NCBI GenBank assembly: GCA_030141605.1
Contig: JAQGDQ010001682.1
Span: forward strand, 1-29,729
DNA length: 29,729 nt
Origin: Tubiluchus corallicola
Lineage: Eukaryota > Priapulida > Priapulimorpha > Priapulimorphida > Tubiluchidae
Direction of reading: 5' to 3'
Shown here: piece by piece, positions 1 to 10,029 of the stretch
How positions within the stretch are numbered: the stretch's first letter is position 1
Layout of the letters: every line of letters starts with the position of its first letter
Translations under genes and position numbers: made by a program
Notes under the pieces: generated by a model
What the model was told of the DNA's origin: nothing
The model's input: only the letters and a program-made list of their open reading frames with translations
The model's database searches: none

Positions 1-263
1 AAAGAGAAACCGTTACATTAGCGAGAAGTCCAGTAAGCATTAAGTTGTCTCTGTTGCCGTCAATGTGTGTGGTTGGTAAAGTGCATTTTCTGACTCTGTC
101 AAACACAAGCTTGCATAGGAATGTGTCCAAACAAAGCATAAGTAATAGCTAATATTGATTTACCTGTGTCTGTATTAATCTTATGGAAAGTGAACTACAA
201 AAATGTACTGATGCTATTTATCATTAAAGGCATTACCTGCATGCTATATAGCGAATAAAAATT
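1..263. other. Non-coding flank, no feature recognised
   Basis: AT-rich sequence with no convincing ORF, repeat or RNA gene. It may be SMC5 intron, because the visible SMC5 exons start mid-protein at 7558, but that is inference. Confidence 0.4.
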
Positions 264-372
264 GACTACGGCCAAATCACGCTGAAAACACCGGTTCTCG
301 TCTGATTACCGAAGCAACGTAGAGTCTGGTTAGTACTTGGATGGGTGACCGCCTAGGAATACCAGGTGCTGG
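264..372 (+). pseudogene. 5S rRNA-like head of the SINE
   Basis: Homologous along its length to eukaryotic 5S rRNA, with the box C region well preserved and a ~4-base deletion near box A. Annotated separately because homology searches will flag it as 5S; it is not a genuine 5S gene. Confidence 0.8.
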
Positions 373-800
373 CGGGATTCCCACACTGTATCTTGACACG
401 AGGCGGAGGAACTGTGCAAGGCAGCCAACGGCTAGAGGGCGGAGGAGGTCAAGTGACCCAACGGCCATGTGTGGAGGAGTAAACCTTCCAAATCAGAAGT
501 AGAGCCCCGAAGGCCTACCAGTGCAGCATGCTCACTGACTCCGGCAGCTCCTGCAGCCGACCTGGTGCCAAACGTATCGCTCCGCTTTCCTTTGGACTAC
601 ATCAGCGAGGAAGAGAGGGGGTTTCTGTTGTCTGGGCAACTCAGGATCTCCATACACCTTGCCCAGGCATGCACCCTGGAGACGTTCAAAGATCGGACTA
701 CTGAGCCACAGTCGATGCTCCAGCTCCATTAATGTGATCAATAGCGGACTCTCTTGGCGCACATTCCATTGTCTTCCGAGGCAGAAGGACGTCAACCAAC
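264..800 (+). mobile_element. 5S rRNA-derived SINE (SINE3-like)
   Basis: The first ~110 bases (264-372) closely resemble animal 5S rRNA: the GACTACGGCC 5' end, TTCTCGTCTGAT, and an essentially intact internal control region with GGTTAGTACTTGGATGGG and GACCGCCT. About four bases are missing after CCGAAG, at the A box, so a functional 5S gene is unlikely. An unrelated GC-rich body follows, then a tail from about 735 to 800 (TGATCAATAGCGGACTCTCT onward, ending near GTCAACCAAC). The same tail occurs alone at 10976-11052, which marks it as a dispersed module rather than unique flank. A pol III-type 5S head, body and shared 3' tail is the structure of SINE3 elements. A lone 5S pseudogene beside another repeat is the alternative. 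Confidence 0.72.
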
Positions 801-2075
801 ATAACGAAATGACAATGTTGCTCTCTGCTGTACTGTCAGCCTTGTTTCAGAGGTATCAAAACCTTGAGGATACATACCCCCTCCCCGATTTGTAATTTTT
901 TCGCTTAATTTCTTTGTTAGTTCAATCAGTGGAAAACATGTAACTTCTTATTCTGTATCACAAGTTATTCAGTACAGCTGCCATGAGCCCTTCGAGATGA
1001 TCAAGCATGTTGACGAAATTTTAACAGTTGAATCAAATGCAGTTAGAATAAGAGAAGGAATGAAAGAAGGAAGTGTAAGGGGACTAGAAGAACAGACATG
1101 TTTGCCACTTTATTAACTCACCTAGTTTTGTTTTTGCCGATCTATAATAGTGTATGGTTTCTGGGTTTTTGAAGACTATAGAAAATATGTCAGTTTTCAA
1201 GAATGATTTCTTGACCTCATGATGCATCACTGTTTAAGATGCCCTTGAGTTGAGCTTGGTGTTGCAGGTTGCATCACGATTTTTGTCAGTTACCAATTTC
1301 AGAAGCACAAATCTGCAATGTGTTGTGTGTGCTTGCACAGCAAAATGGTCAATAAGTCGGCAGTTAGTGTTTTCTAGTTATTTACGTACCCCGAATCTCC
1401 ATTTCATGGGGATTATTTTGATACCAAGTTCAACGCTCTATGTTATTTCTAAGCTGAGATAATCCACGTTGAAGTTGAGGTGCAGGCTGCGCACTGAAAA
1501 ATATAATCTCGAGAAACTCGCTGGTAAAGTCTGCCATTGTTTTTTGTCGCGTTTCTACAAAACTCTTAGCAACCGTACGAAAGTGTGGTTGCTACGGACT
1601 TTGCAAGATCACATTGAAGTTATGTTTAAATCCACTAGATGGCTCTTCTTGACGAAGATTTGGTCTTGTCACCAGAAAAACCCAGATGCAAAATGGCTGC
1701 TTCAACGAGCTACTATCGGAGTTTGAAAATACAATTTTTTTGCTATTGCAGTACTAGTTTCTAGACTGAGAAATGGGCACGGGGTTATGAAATTAATTTT
1801 TTAGTATTATTGGACATTTTGTTGACAATTTCATGCTAAAATATAAAAGTCCAATATATTTAGCATTTTTTCTTATAAAAAACAAAAAATTAACATTATA
1901 CCAAAATTTTGGTGCATTCTACTTGAAGCATCATAACGTAGTTTTAACTATGCCAACTTATGGACATTTTGGTTTGCAAGCACGCATGTGTGTGCTTCAG
2001 TTAGTAATTACTTCCACCATCAGTGAAACACCAGGCCAGGATTGTGGAATCAATGGATAAAGTCATCGCTGCTTA
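801..2075. other. Intergenic or intronic sequence, nothing recognised
   Basis: Short open frames occur on the + strand (1250-1462, 1469-1726, 1833-2060) but show no domain, compositional bias or splice context suggesting coding. I looked on the minus strand for a terminal exon of the GRL gene and found no hydrophobic segment following a plausible acceptor. Confidence 0.4.
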
Positions 2076-2100
2076 TATATATATATATATATATATTATA
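2076..2100. repeat. (TA)n microsatellite
   Basis: Uninterrupted TA dinucleotide run of about 12 units, ending in TATTATA. Confidence 0.85.
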
Positions 2101-2344
2101 GATATTAATTCTTTATTTGTCATTAAAATGGTTCACTCATTATAATAAAATTGAGTAAGCCTCAGCGTAATGTTTAGATAACAACACTATCCAAGACAAA
2201 TGCATCCAGTGCAGACTAAAAAAAACTAAAGTGCAAAACTAATGTCTAATTATATACAATAAATGAACATATTTACAAACACCATATTAAAATTAATTTT
2301 ACAAAACAATATTACAAAAGTACATTAAATTTTACATGACATAT

Positions 2345-2482
2345 TTTACACTATATATACATTTGACATGACACAATTAACAGAAACATGCTTTACATTA
2401 CATAAATTTCACTCATTACATTTACACTATTTATACATTTGACGTTACAAAACTAACAATAACACGTATTACATTACATAAT
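2345..2482. repeat. Degenerate 76-bp tandem duplication, AT-rich
   Basis: Two diverged copies with a 76-bp period: both contain TACACTAT, ATACATTTGAC and TTACATTACATAA. Non-coding, located downstream of the minus-strand GRL gene. Confidence 0.55.
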
Positions 2483-2556
2483 TTTTTTTTAAAAATTTTC
2501 AGTTTTAATCGTTTTATGGAGTCAGGGGCGGGGGTAGATGAAAGTTGAGTCTGTAA

Positions 2557-3693
2557 TTAGTATGAGAAGACAGAGATTACCTTTTCATGTGTGTCGCTTG
2601 CAAAACGCGTCACTGCTGAGATATACATAAGAAGATATAGTATGTCGATGATGAATACCATGAGTACCACGTCTACAAATATCCCGACACTGTTTCCGAG
2701 CATTAATACAAACGTGATGACAAACGCCATCATCAGGCACACGACATAACTGAAGAAGAAGATGCTGCCGAAAATTTCATCGACCCGTCGAACCAACTTG
2801 CAAAGCCTTTCATGTTGCATGCGGATGTCTTGAATGGTGTTGAGTTCCGTATATTCGACGACTAGTTGCAGAGGCTGGTCGTGCTGTTTAGTATCGCTTT
2901 CGGGTATTCGGCTGCGAAGAATCTTCGTTACGGTGACAAAATCCCGGCCTATTTGACGACTAAGAACGACAAATGTAACCAGAGTTGTAATAAACGGTCC
3001 AATAAACAGAGCGGTTAAGGATAAGAGCACCACCATTGCTAATCGGACACCAGCTGTCGACCGGAGGTAACGGGGTATCGGTTCAATGAACAGCAAATAC
3101 ATACTCCCTAGAACATTGTCGTCGCTGCCGTAAGAGAGTTGAGATAGCGTAATGTGCATAATTAACATAGCTGTTGTGAAAGCCATGATTATTGCACAGC
3201 CTGTATTCGAGTCTTTGCGTAATTCTTCAAAGTTTAAAGGCTTTACATACGTCGAGACACGCCATAATTCCATCACCACCTGGAAAATTTTCTTCATTTT
3301 CAGAAAGTGCATCGTCATTACTATCACCATGAACAGCAACAGAGCGGTGACGCCACCTTGTGACATAATGTTAAATATATCCCCCTTCTGACACTCCAGA
3401 ACCAGGGCGTAGAAAGATCTCAGTAAATTCATCCAGGCTAGGAACAGTACGAATCCCGAATATGCGAACTTGACGCTCTTTTTGCGCATTTGCAACTCGA
3501 TGCCACCCACTCTGTTTTCTATTAAAAGTGCTGGCCATAATCCAAATACTTTGGCTGTAATTCGAAGTGAGTTCAGAGACCGTAGAAATTCACTAAACCC
3601 CGCGTAAGTCTTGCCCTTCTCACAGTCGTTTCGGATACCCGTTTTACCCGAATCGTGTTGATGTGTTTTCGATGTCGCTCCAAAACTTTTCAT
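2557..3693 (-). CDS. Gustatory-receptor-like 7TM chemoreceptor (GRL), probably lacking its last exon
   Basis: A 378-residue polytopic membrane protein on the minus strand. It has an intracellular-type N-terminus with L-R-S-L-x-S-L-R-I-x-A-K-V-F-G-L-W-P (38-54), like the start of insect gustatory receptors. Six clear hydrophobic segments lie at about 76-98, 113-133, 164-186, 217-243, 308-332 and 336-360, with a long charged loop (about 250-307) before TM5. Family members are 7TM ligand-gated cation channels. The seventh segment, where arthropod receptors carry T-Y-x-x-x-x-x-Q-F, is missing. After residue 371 (D-T-H-E-K) the DNA reads AAG|GTAATC, a phase-0 donor at 2580, and the last seven residues are probably intron read-through. 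A TM7 exon would lie at lower coordinates, but I could not find one. Antisense to SMC5. The family call rests on topology and weak motifs, not an alignment. Confidence 0.68.
   Translation of the reverse strand: MKSFGATSKTHQHDSGKTGIRNDCEKGKTYAGFSEFLRSLNSLRITAKVFGLWPALLIENRVGGIELQMRKKSVKFAYSGFVLFLAWMNLLRSFYALVLECQKGDIFNIMSQGGVTALLLFMVIVMTMHFLKMKKIFQVVMELWRVSTYVKPLNFEELRKDSNTGCAIIMAFTTAMLIMHITLSQLSYGSDDNVLGSMYLLFIEPIPRYLRSTAGVRLAMVVLLSLTALFIGPFITTLVTFVVLSRQIGRDFVTVTKILRSRIPESDTKQHDQPLQLVVEYTELNTIQDIRMQHERLCKLVRRVDEIFGSIFFFSYVVCLMMAFVITFVLMLGNSVGIFVDVVLMVFIIDILYLLMYISAVTRFASDTHEKVISVFSY
2579..2580 (-). promoter_or_regulatory. Candidate 5' splice site of the GRL gene
   Basis: Minus-strand AAG|GTAATC directly after codon 371 and just after TM6. 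Phase 0 at this point agrees with the conserved intron before the TM7 exon in insect gustatory receptors. No matching acceptor was identified. Confidence 0.45.
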
Positions 3694-4319
3694 CTTCCTA
3701 ATGCCTCGCCGAGGCTGTGCTCCCTAATCTTTCAACAGGTACTCAACCCTTGAAACCTGCAGTTTTTGAAAGTAACAGTCAGCTTACGTAGTCACTAGCC
3801 ACCTGTTGTTACGTTGTGTTATAAATGCACAGAGCTATCATCAGGGTCAATGATAGTTATTTGCATTATTAGGCCTGGAAACATTTAAGTGTTCCAGAAA
3901 AAGGACTTTGTCACAGCAGGCAGATAACAAACATGCATTACTAACAGGAGCTGTGGTAATGTGGTCTTTTGTGCATATTTGCTCTAGTAATCATGTCTGT
4001 CGAAGTAACCAGTCGTGCACTTGGTTAACGTGCTTACTGTGTTGCTGCTTCGGTGCAAACTGTCGAGTTCTACTGGCTTACTAATAGTGCCAGGCACTTT
4101 ATTAAATTCGTCAGCCCCCAATAACTGGAATAAAACAAGTGCCCAAGTAAAAATACACAAATCTATTTATAGTTTCAAAAGGTACTTGAAAAGGACCATT
4201 TTTAATTCATACGTATAATACAATTTTAATGGTTCCATGTCTCATGCAGTCGCAATATATGGTCTCCAATCAATTATTATGCTATTTTAATATACCTCCA
4301 TGTAAATTAAACATACACT
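3694..4319. other. Presumed upstream flank of the GRL gene
   Basis: No clear promoter motif, repeat or exon. It would hold the GRL 5' UTR and promoter if the gene starts at 3693. Confidence 0.35.
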
Positions 4320-4334
4320 GTGGTCGTTTCTTCT

Positions 4335-4615
4335 CCTCTTTTCCTTCTTCCTATCTCTAATCTTACTATTTTTTTCCATTCCATCATGTCTACTAACCCT
4401 AACCATTCTTTCATTCATTCATCCTCCCCTCCCTTCCTTCTTCCTATCCCTAATCTTACTATTTTTCCATCCTTCATATCTACTAACCCTAACCATTCTT
4501 TTATTAACTCGTTCTCTCCTCCATTCCTTCTTCCTCTCCATAATCTTACTATTTTTTTCCATTCCATCATGTCTACTAACCCTAACCATTCTTTCATTCA
4601 CTCATTTGTGCCACC
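4335..4615. repeat. ~91-bp tandem repeat, three copies
   Basis: Pyrimidine-rich units beginning TTCCTTCTTCCT at about 4341, 4433 and 4524 (periods 92 and 91). Each unit contains CTAACCCTAACC, a telomere-like hexamer pair, followed by ATTCTTT. The open frame across it is a by-product of the repeat. Confidence 0.85.
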
Positions 4616-4689
4616 TTAACAAGCCAAGCTTTCAAGGTGTCATACAGCAACTAATTTATTTGGTTAATTTGACTTCATCAACGTTTTTT

Positions 4690-4771
4690 TACCTATACTG
4701 TTTCTTTTTGTTTCAGTAATATTGTATGTTGATGTATTGTATATGTATTGCTGGAGTGAAATAAATTGATA

Positions 4772-4810
<39 letters not shown>

Positions 4811-4811
4811 A
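4690..4811 (+). mobile_element. 3' end of a retroposon with (TTGA)n tail
   Basis: GGAGTGAAATAAATTGATAG leads directly into about nine TTGA units (4772-4810). An AATAAA signal followed by a short tandem tail is typical of the 3' end of CR1/Jockey-type LINEs or their SINEs. The 5' limit is not determined. Confidence 0.5.
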
Positions 4812-4990
4812 GTTTGATGATGTGATTTTTATGTAGAATGAGTCCCGTGTTTATAAGTCCTGGTTGAGATTCTGACAATTTTTTTCTCATTGCGTAATAA
4901 AATTATTCTTTAAGTCGCACATTTAGCATAATTACATTGTCATGATCAGCTTTAAGCGATGACCATTTGGTGTTGTTGTTCTGGTCGTTG

Positions 4991-5212
4991 TAATAATAAT
5001 AATAATAATTTATTTTTTTGCCTTCAAAATAACGATCATAGATAGTATATAACAATGATTTACAAATATTAAAGAAGGGCGGGATGGTGAAAGACCAAAA
5101 GGTCATCTAGTCTGCCATCCCTAAATAGAGAGTCTACTTATTTCAGCATGGCGAGCAAATATTGTTAGAACAAAATAAAGATTTGAATAAGAAAACTGAT
5201 CAAAATTAAATT
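4991..5212 (-). mobile_element. Short retroposon with (TTA)n tail, copy 1
   Basis: A (TAA)6 run (4991-5009) followed by a ~203-bp body that recurs with few differences at 22341-22547, also preceded by (TAA)n. Shared landmarks are TTTTTTTGCCTTCAAAATAAC, GAAAGACCAAAAGGTCATCT and CAGCATGGCGAGCAAATAT. Read on the minus strand, body plus (TTA)n is a retroposon with a simple-sequence 3' tail. No internal pol III promoter was recognised, so it may be a LINE 3' fragment. Confidence 0.65.
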
Positions 5213-5428
5213 TTGATTGCAAAATTAAATACTGGTTTAAAACTAAATGAATAACAAAAAACTGTATATTCTTAATATGATTATCGACCGAAAATGACTA
5301 ATAAATTTAATAATAAGACCATTTTATCTATTATATTAATACTTTTCGAACCTGGTTATATTTTTTTTAAGTTTAAAGAGATATGCCATTTATGTTTAAG
5401 GTGTATTAAGTTTATAAATTATGTAAAC

Positions 5429-5738
5429 CAGGGGTGTGCAAACTGCGGCCCGCCGAGAGATCTTGTGCGGCCCGCGAAGAGGTTTGTCAACGTAATGAAA
5501 GTCACTTAATGTCACTGTCGGACATGACGAAATATATGGTTTTTAATATAAATTTTAATAATTTCTAAAATAATTTTTTGAGTGTAGTATGCAGTAGTAA
5601 TGATGTGACAGATCAGATGCAGAAAAATCGTTATTAGGTCCTACTGTACTTGGCTCCTTGACTAAACTGCATGTGGCCCACAGGAATTGCGGGAATGTTT
5701 AATGTGGCCCCGCTAGTCAGATAATTTGCACACCCCTG
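5429..5738. mobile_element. hAT-like MITE, copy 1 (310 bp)
   Basis: Starts CAGGGGTGTGCAAACTGCGG and ends with the inverse complement of CAGGGGTGTGCAAATTAT. Flanking octamers ATGTAAAC and CTGTAAAG match at six of eight positions in register, compatible with an aged 8-bp hAT target duplication. The internal part matches the longer copy at 20815-21314, including the CTTGGCTCCTTGA and GTGGCCCACAGGAATTGCGG blocks. Confidence 0.75.
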
Positions 5739-6220
5739 CTGTAAAGGTACGGTAAATAATTAATAATGGTGTGGTCATGTTTGAACTTGTTTTACTTCAA
5801 GAAAAATATTGTAACTACCGGTTTGCATCATTGCTGTGGCTACTGTCATGTGTGCTGTGTCCGCTAGTGTTTTGGACGATGTTTACTAAGCAACATACAA
5901 CAGCGATAATTCTCTTGTTTAAACCCCTAGTCTTTCAACCCCACAGTATTTTGAGAGTCAAGTTAGTATATTTGTAATGATGCTGTACATAACGTTGTTT
6001 AGACACCAGCATTAAAGGAAGTAGCGATATCACTATTTTTGTTTACCATAGGTTCACCTACGTCTAAAGACAGTTTAAATCATTTTTTCCAAAATTTGCT
6101 TCCTATTATGTATCTTACTGTTTGTTATTCATTGAATTCTTGATAACTTTTTGTTTCTTTTAATGTATTAATTGTGTATTTGGTTTAAATATCTGGTTAA
6201 GGATTGGTTCAGACAGTTTT
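5739..6220. other. AT-rich non-coding, nothing recognised
   Basis: No ORF with recognisable content and no repeat structure seen. The part above about 6220 is probably the 3' UTR of the adjacent LINE fragment. Confidence 0.4.
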
Positions 6221-6401
6221 AACAACATGATTTAGGATCCTCACCACAACAGACTTTATACACTATTTACAAGATAAATTTACAGTAAGAATTGACTATA
6301 ACTACACAAGCTGACAAGTTTTACTACAAGATTACATTAGACATTAGTAGAAAATGATGGTTAGTAAATATTAATGTACGATTATTTAAGACTGATGCAT
6401 T

Positions 6402-6902
6402 TTATATCAGATAGAAACTACTGGAAGCGTTTAGTACGTAATATAAAGTCATGAATATTTTACAGTTAACAACATAGTTAAATTCACCTTTTCTGAATAA
6501 TAACAACTTCAACAGATCATTAGCTCCTAAGGCAGGTATATTAAGGTTTTCAGACAGAAGCATTTCATTTAATTTATCAAACACAACAACCCTAGTTTGT
6601 TGATACAATGGGCAGTGCAACAAAAAGTGTTCAACAGACTCAAATCGAAATCCACAGTTACAATTCGGCAATGTTGGATGACCGTTATTATCTTTACAGC
6701 CTTTGGAGAAAAGGTCATAGTTTAGTTGAGAAAATCCGATTCTCATGCGCGTATGATGCACTGATATTGGAGGTTTATCAAACGAAAAATGTTTCTTATG
6801 CAACGAAAAACTTAAATGAGATTTGAGCTCCTGTTTGAATTGTGAAATGGATGTAATTTCACGATGCATAAGTACCTTAACCACATTCGGATTTGTATGC
6901 AC
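6402..6902 (-). pseudogene. Non-LTR retrotransposon (LINE) ORF2 3' fragment
   Basis: A 166-residue minus-strand frame holding the region after the reverse transcriptase of many non-LTR elements: H-T-R-M-R-I-G-F-S-x-L (about 49-59), D-L-F-S-K-G, then C-N-C-G-F-x-F-E-S-V-E-H-F-L-L-H-C-P-L-Y (about 81-100) and x-x-T-R. The Cys/His arrangement C-x-C-G...E-x-x-H-F-L-L-x-C-P is the diagnostic part. The reverse transcriptase and endonuclease are absent and the frame meets a stop at once on its 5' side (near 6906), so this is a 5'-truncated dead copy. There is no ATG at its 5' end; the first codon is GTG. The clade cannot be assigned from this portion. Confidence 0.82.
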
Positions 6903-7557
6903 ATTTCTTCAACGAAAACGGTGGAGGAGGAGGGGGCAATATGGCAATATTGGTTGTGTATTTGTGTTGATGTGAAATAAATAAACAAAACAAAAAATAA
7001 ACCGGAGTTTTTTTGCAGCAGATGGAAGCTTAGCTCTTGCCGTGAGTGCATTGTGAGTGATGTTAGTTTTGCAGAAAGTGTCTTTATTCATTGTGAGAGA
7101 CTACTACTTCATGATGCCCAAAGTCAAAAAAATTCATGTTTGAGTAGCTTTATTACGTTTTATCTGTAAGAAAAATCATCACAAAATATAACAAACTAAT
7201 TTGAGCCAAAAAAGAAACAAGGAAATTAATAATAAAGTCAGACTGAATAATCAAAATAAACTTACATCATGGCTACTACTCTCGGTTACATGGTTACATC
7301 ATCTACTGCACTTGACAAATAAATGGTTTAACTGACACAAAACAGCAACACCTCTCTTAGCCAAGAACAGACTGCTAACTCGCCAGGTAAACTAGCTCTA
7401 TCAGTAGAGCATGGCAGAAAGAAGCCAAGTCAAGACATACATACATGAATGCATTTAAAAGGGAAAGTATAGGGGGGTTTACAGAATGAGAGAACACTGA
7501 AGTATTGGGATTTGTTGAGGACCATGCATTTTAACAAGAAACCTGTTTTTTCTCCAG
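6903..7557. other. Non-coding sequence before the first visible SMC5 exon
   Basis: No exon recognised. At 7393-7416 CTAGCTCTATCAGTAGAGCAT resembles the D arm and A box of a Lys-type tRNA, but no B box follows, so at most it is a tRNA-derived SINE scrap. The end at 7545-7557 is a good polypyrimidine tract and acceptor (TTTTTTCTCCAG). Confidence 0.4.
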
Positions 7558-7788
7558 TACATAATAAAGCATTCCAAGTATGGGGACCGTGAGAAGATAT
7601 CAAGTCACAGTCAGCTAAACGAAGCCAGATTTCTGAGCAACTCCGCGCAAGGGAAGGCGCGCTCTCAGTTGGAGGCGGAGCTAAACGAGAAGAAACAGCA
7701 GAGAAGTGAGTTGGAGAATCGGTACAACGAGTTACAAAAGAACGAACAGAAGATGCTGGGACAACTGGAGGCGCTTAGAAAGACAAAG
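7558..7788 (+). CDS. SMC5: SMC5 exon a (77 codons, post-hinge coiled coil)
   Basis: Acceptor TTTTTTCTCCAG and donor AAG|GTAAGC, exactly 77 codons. The product runs K-Y-G-D-R-E-K-I-S-S-H-S-Q-L-N-E-A-R-F-L, equivalent to the vertebrate SMC5 segment just after the hinge (K-Y-S-N-x-V-I-S-S-N-T-S-L-x-x-A-x-F-L), then a charged coiled coil (E-A-E-L-N-E-K-K-Q-Q-R-S-E-L). SMC5 pairs with SMC6 in the nuclear complex for recombination repair and replication-fork stability; this part builds the arm leading back to the ATPase head. Seven + strand exons follow in order and all align collinearly with known SMC5. The preceding exons (Walker A, N-terminal coil, hinge) are not in the window. Identity comes from family knowledge of the conserved blocks; no alignment was run. 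Confidence 0.9.
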
Positions 7789-7984
7789 GTAAGCTTATTC
7801 TTTATTATTTGGTTGTTTTTTGTAGTTTTCTAGTTGCTTGCGGTATCGCTCTCTACCAAACATTGAAAATCTGGAGTTACGTGGCGTTTAGCGGACAACC
7901 GGAAGACGTGATGCTTATCCGGTTGCATGTAAACAGTCCAGTGGTAATAGTTGAAGAAAAATAATGCAGTAACTCGGGTCTGAT

Positions 7985-9735
7985 AGACAGGTTCATTGAA
8001 AACAATATAGTGGGTAGCGTGTAGTGAGTAGTGAGTAGATAGTGGTGAGTAGGGAGTAGATAGTGGTGAGTAGGGAGTTGATAGTGGTGAGTAGGGAGTA
8101 GATAGTGGTGAGTAGGGAGTTGATAGTGGTGAGTAGGGAGTAGATAGTGGGGAGTAGGGAGTAGATAGTGGTGAGTAGGGAGTAGACAGTGGTGAGTAGG
8201 GAGTAGACAGTGGTGAGTAGGGAGTAGACAGTGGTGAGTAGGGAGTTGATAGTGGTGAGTAGGGAGTTGATAGTGGTGAGTAGTGAGTAGATAGTGGTGA
8301 GTAGGGAGTAGTGAGTAGGGAGTTGATAGTGGTGAGTAGTGAGTAGTGAGTAGACAGTGGTGAGTAGGGAGTAGAGGATAGTGAGTAGTGAGTCGGGAGT
8401 AGGGCTAAACAGGTTCATTAAAAACAATATAGTGGGTAGTGAATGGTGAGTAAGGAGTAGACAGTGGTGAGTAGGGAGTAGAGGATAGTGAGTCGGGAGT
8501 AGGGCTAAACAGGTTCATTAAAAACAATATAGTGGGTAGTGAATAGTGAGTAAGGAGTAGATAGTGGTGAGTAGTGAGTTGTGAGTAGGGCTAAACAGGT
8601 TCATTAAAAACAATATAGTGGGTAGTGAATAGTGAGTAAGGAGTAGATAGTGGTGAGTAGTGAGTTGTGAGTAGGGCTAAACAGGTTCATTAAAAACAAT
8701 ATAGTGGGTAATCGGTAGTGAGTAGATAGTGATGAGTAGGGAGTAGATAGTGATGAGTAGGGAGTAGACAGTGGTGAGTAGGGAGTTGATAGTGGTGAGT
8801 AGGGAGTTGATAGTGGTGAGTAGTGAGTAGATAGTGGTGAGTAGGGAGTAGAGGATAGTGAGTAGTGAGTCGGGAGTAGATAGTGATGAGTAGGGAGTAG
8901 ACAGTGGTGAGTAGGGAGTTGATAGTGGTGAGTAGGGAGTAGACAGTGGTGAGTAGGGAGTTGATAGTGGTGAGTAGGGAGTTGATAGTGGTGAGTAGTG
9001 AGTTGATAGTGGTGAGTAGTGAGTAGTGAGTAGACAGTGGTGAGTAGGGAGTAGAGGATAGTGAGTAGTGAGTCGGGAGTAGGGCTAAACAGGTTCATTA
9101 AAACAATATAGTGGGTAGTGAATGGTGAGTAAGGAGTAGACAGTGGTGAGTAGTGAGTAGAGGATAGTGAGTAGTGAGTCGGGAGTAGGGCTAAACAGGT
9201 TCATTAAAAACAATATCGTGGGTAGTGAATAGTGAGTAAGGAGTAGACAGTGGTGAGTAGTGAGTAGAGGATAGTGAGTAGTGAGTCGTGTGTAGGGCTA
9301 AGCAGGTTCATTAAAAACAATATCGTGGGTAGTGAATAGTGAGTAAGGAGTAGACAGTGGTGAGTAGTGAGTAGAGGATAGTGAGTAGTGAGTCGTGTGT
9401 AGGGCTAAGCAGGTTCATTAAAAACAATATAGTGGGTAGTGAATAGTGAGTAAGGAGTAGATAGTGGTGAGTAGTGAGTTGTGAGTAGGGCTAAGCAGGT
9501 TCATTAAAAACAATATCGTGGGTAGTGAATAGTGAGTAAGGAGTAGATAGTGGTGAGTAGTGAGTAGAGGATAGTGAGTAGTGAGTCGGGAGTAGGGCTA
9601 AACAGGTTCATTAAAAACAATATAGTGGATAATCGGTAGTGAGTAGATAGTGATGAGTAGTGAGTAGAGGATAGTGAGTAGTGAGTATTGAGTAAGGCAT
9701 AGTGAGTAACGGGTAGTGGGTAGTGAGTACTGCTT
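7985..9735. repeat. G-rich minisatellite with higher-order structure (~1.7 kb)
   Basis: Short GTGAGTAGGGAGTAGATAGT-type units (about 21 bp with variants) are interrupted by an AT-richer module, CAGGTTCATTAAAAACAATA, near 7989, 8409, 8511, 8597, 8683, 9088, 9196, 9303, 9409, 9497 and 9602. Spacing clusters near 86-88 and 102-108 bp with longer gaps. The + strand is G/A/T-rich with almost no C. The array lies in the SMC5 intron in sense orientation. The 144- and 164-residue minus-strand frames here simply reflect repeated TAC/TCA/CCA triplets. Confidence 0.93.
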
Positions 9736-10029
9736 AGAAAAGCAAAGATCGAGTTTACTTTCCTTTATTTACTTATATGATTTTTAGGCATTAGCACAAT
9801 GCATTCTAGATGTCTGGTAAATGCTGCTTTGGTCTGTAACTTCAACTTTCTGCGACCACATTTAATAAACAACAGTGCCTGACATTATATTTTGTGGTCT
9901 AGTACCGAAGTCCTGATGTTTTGGTGATCTTTGATATTCGTGGGCAACTTCCGTGACATGTACGCCAAATCGCTCTCGCTTGGTAATTTACTCTGATGAT
10001 TGAATGCAGTTTTTTGGCAGCGTATAATG
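9736..10029. other. SMC5 intron, unique sequence
   Basis: No ORF, repeat or RNA feature seen between the minisatellite and the MITE. Confidence 0.4.

Noticed and set aside
1250-2060. Three consecutive short + strand frames (70, 85, 75 residues)
   Set aside because: No recognisable domains, no SMC5 similarity and no consistent splice links.
7393-7416. tRNA-Lys-like D arm (CTAGCTCTATCAGTAGAGCAT)
   Set aside because: No anticodon arm or T arm follows, so it is not a tRNA gene and is too short to call a SINE with confidence.
7993-9098. Minus-strand frames of 144 and 164 residues rich in Leu-Leu-Thr-Thr
   Set aside because: They translate the G-rich minisatellite and have no independent coding evidence.
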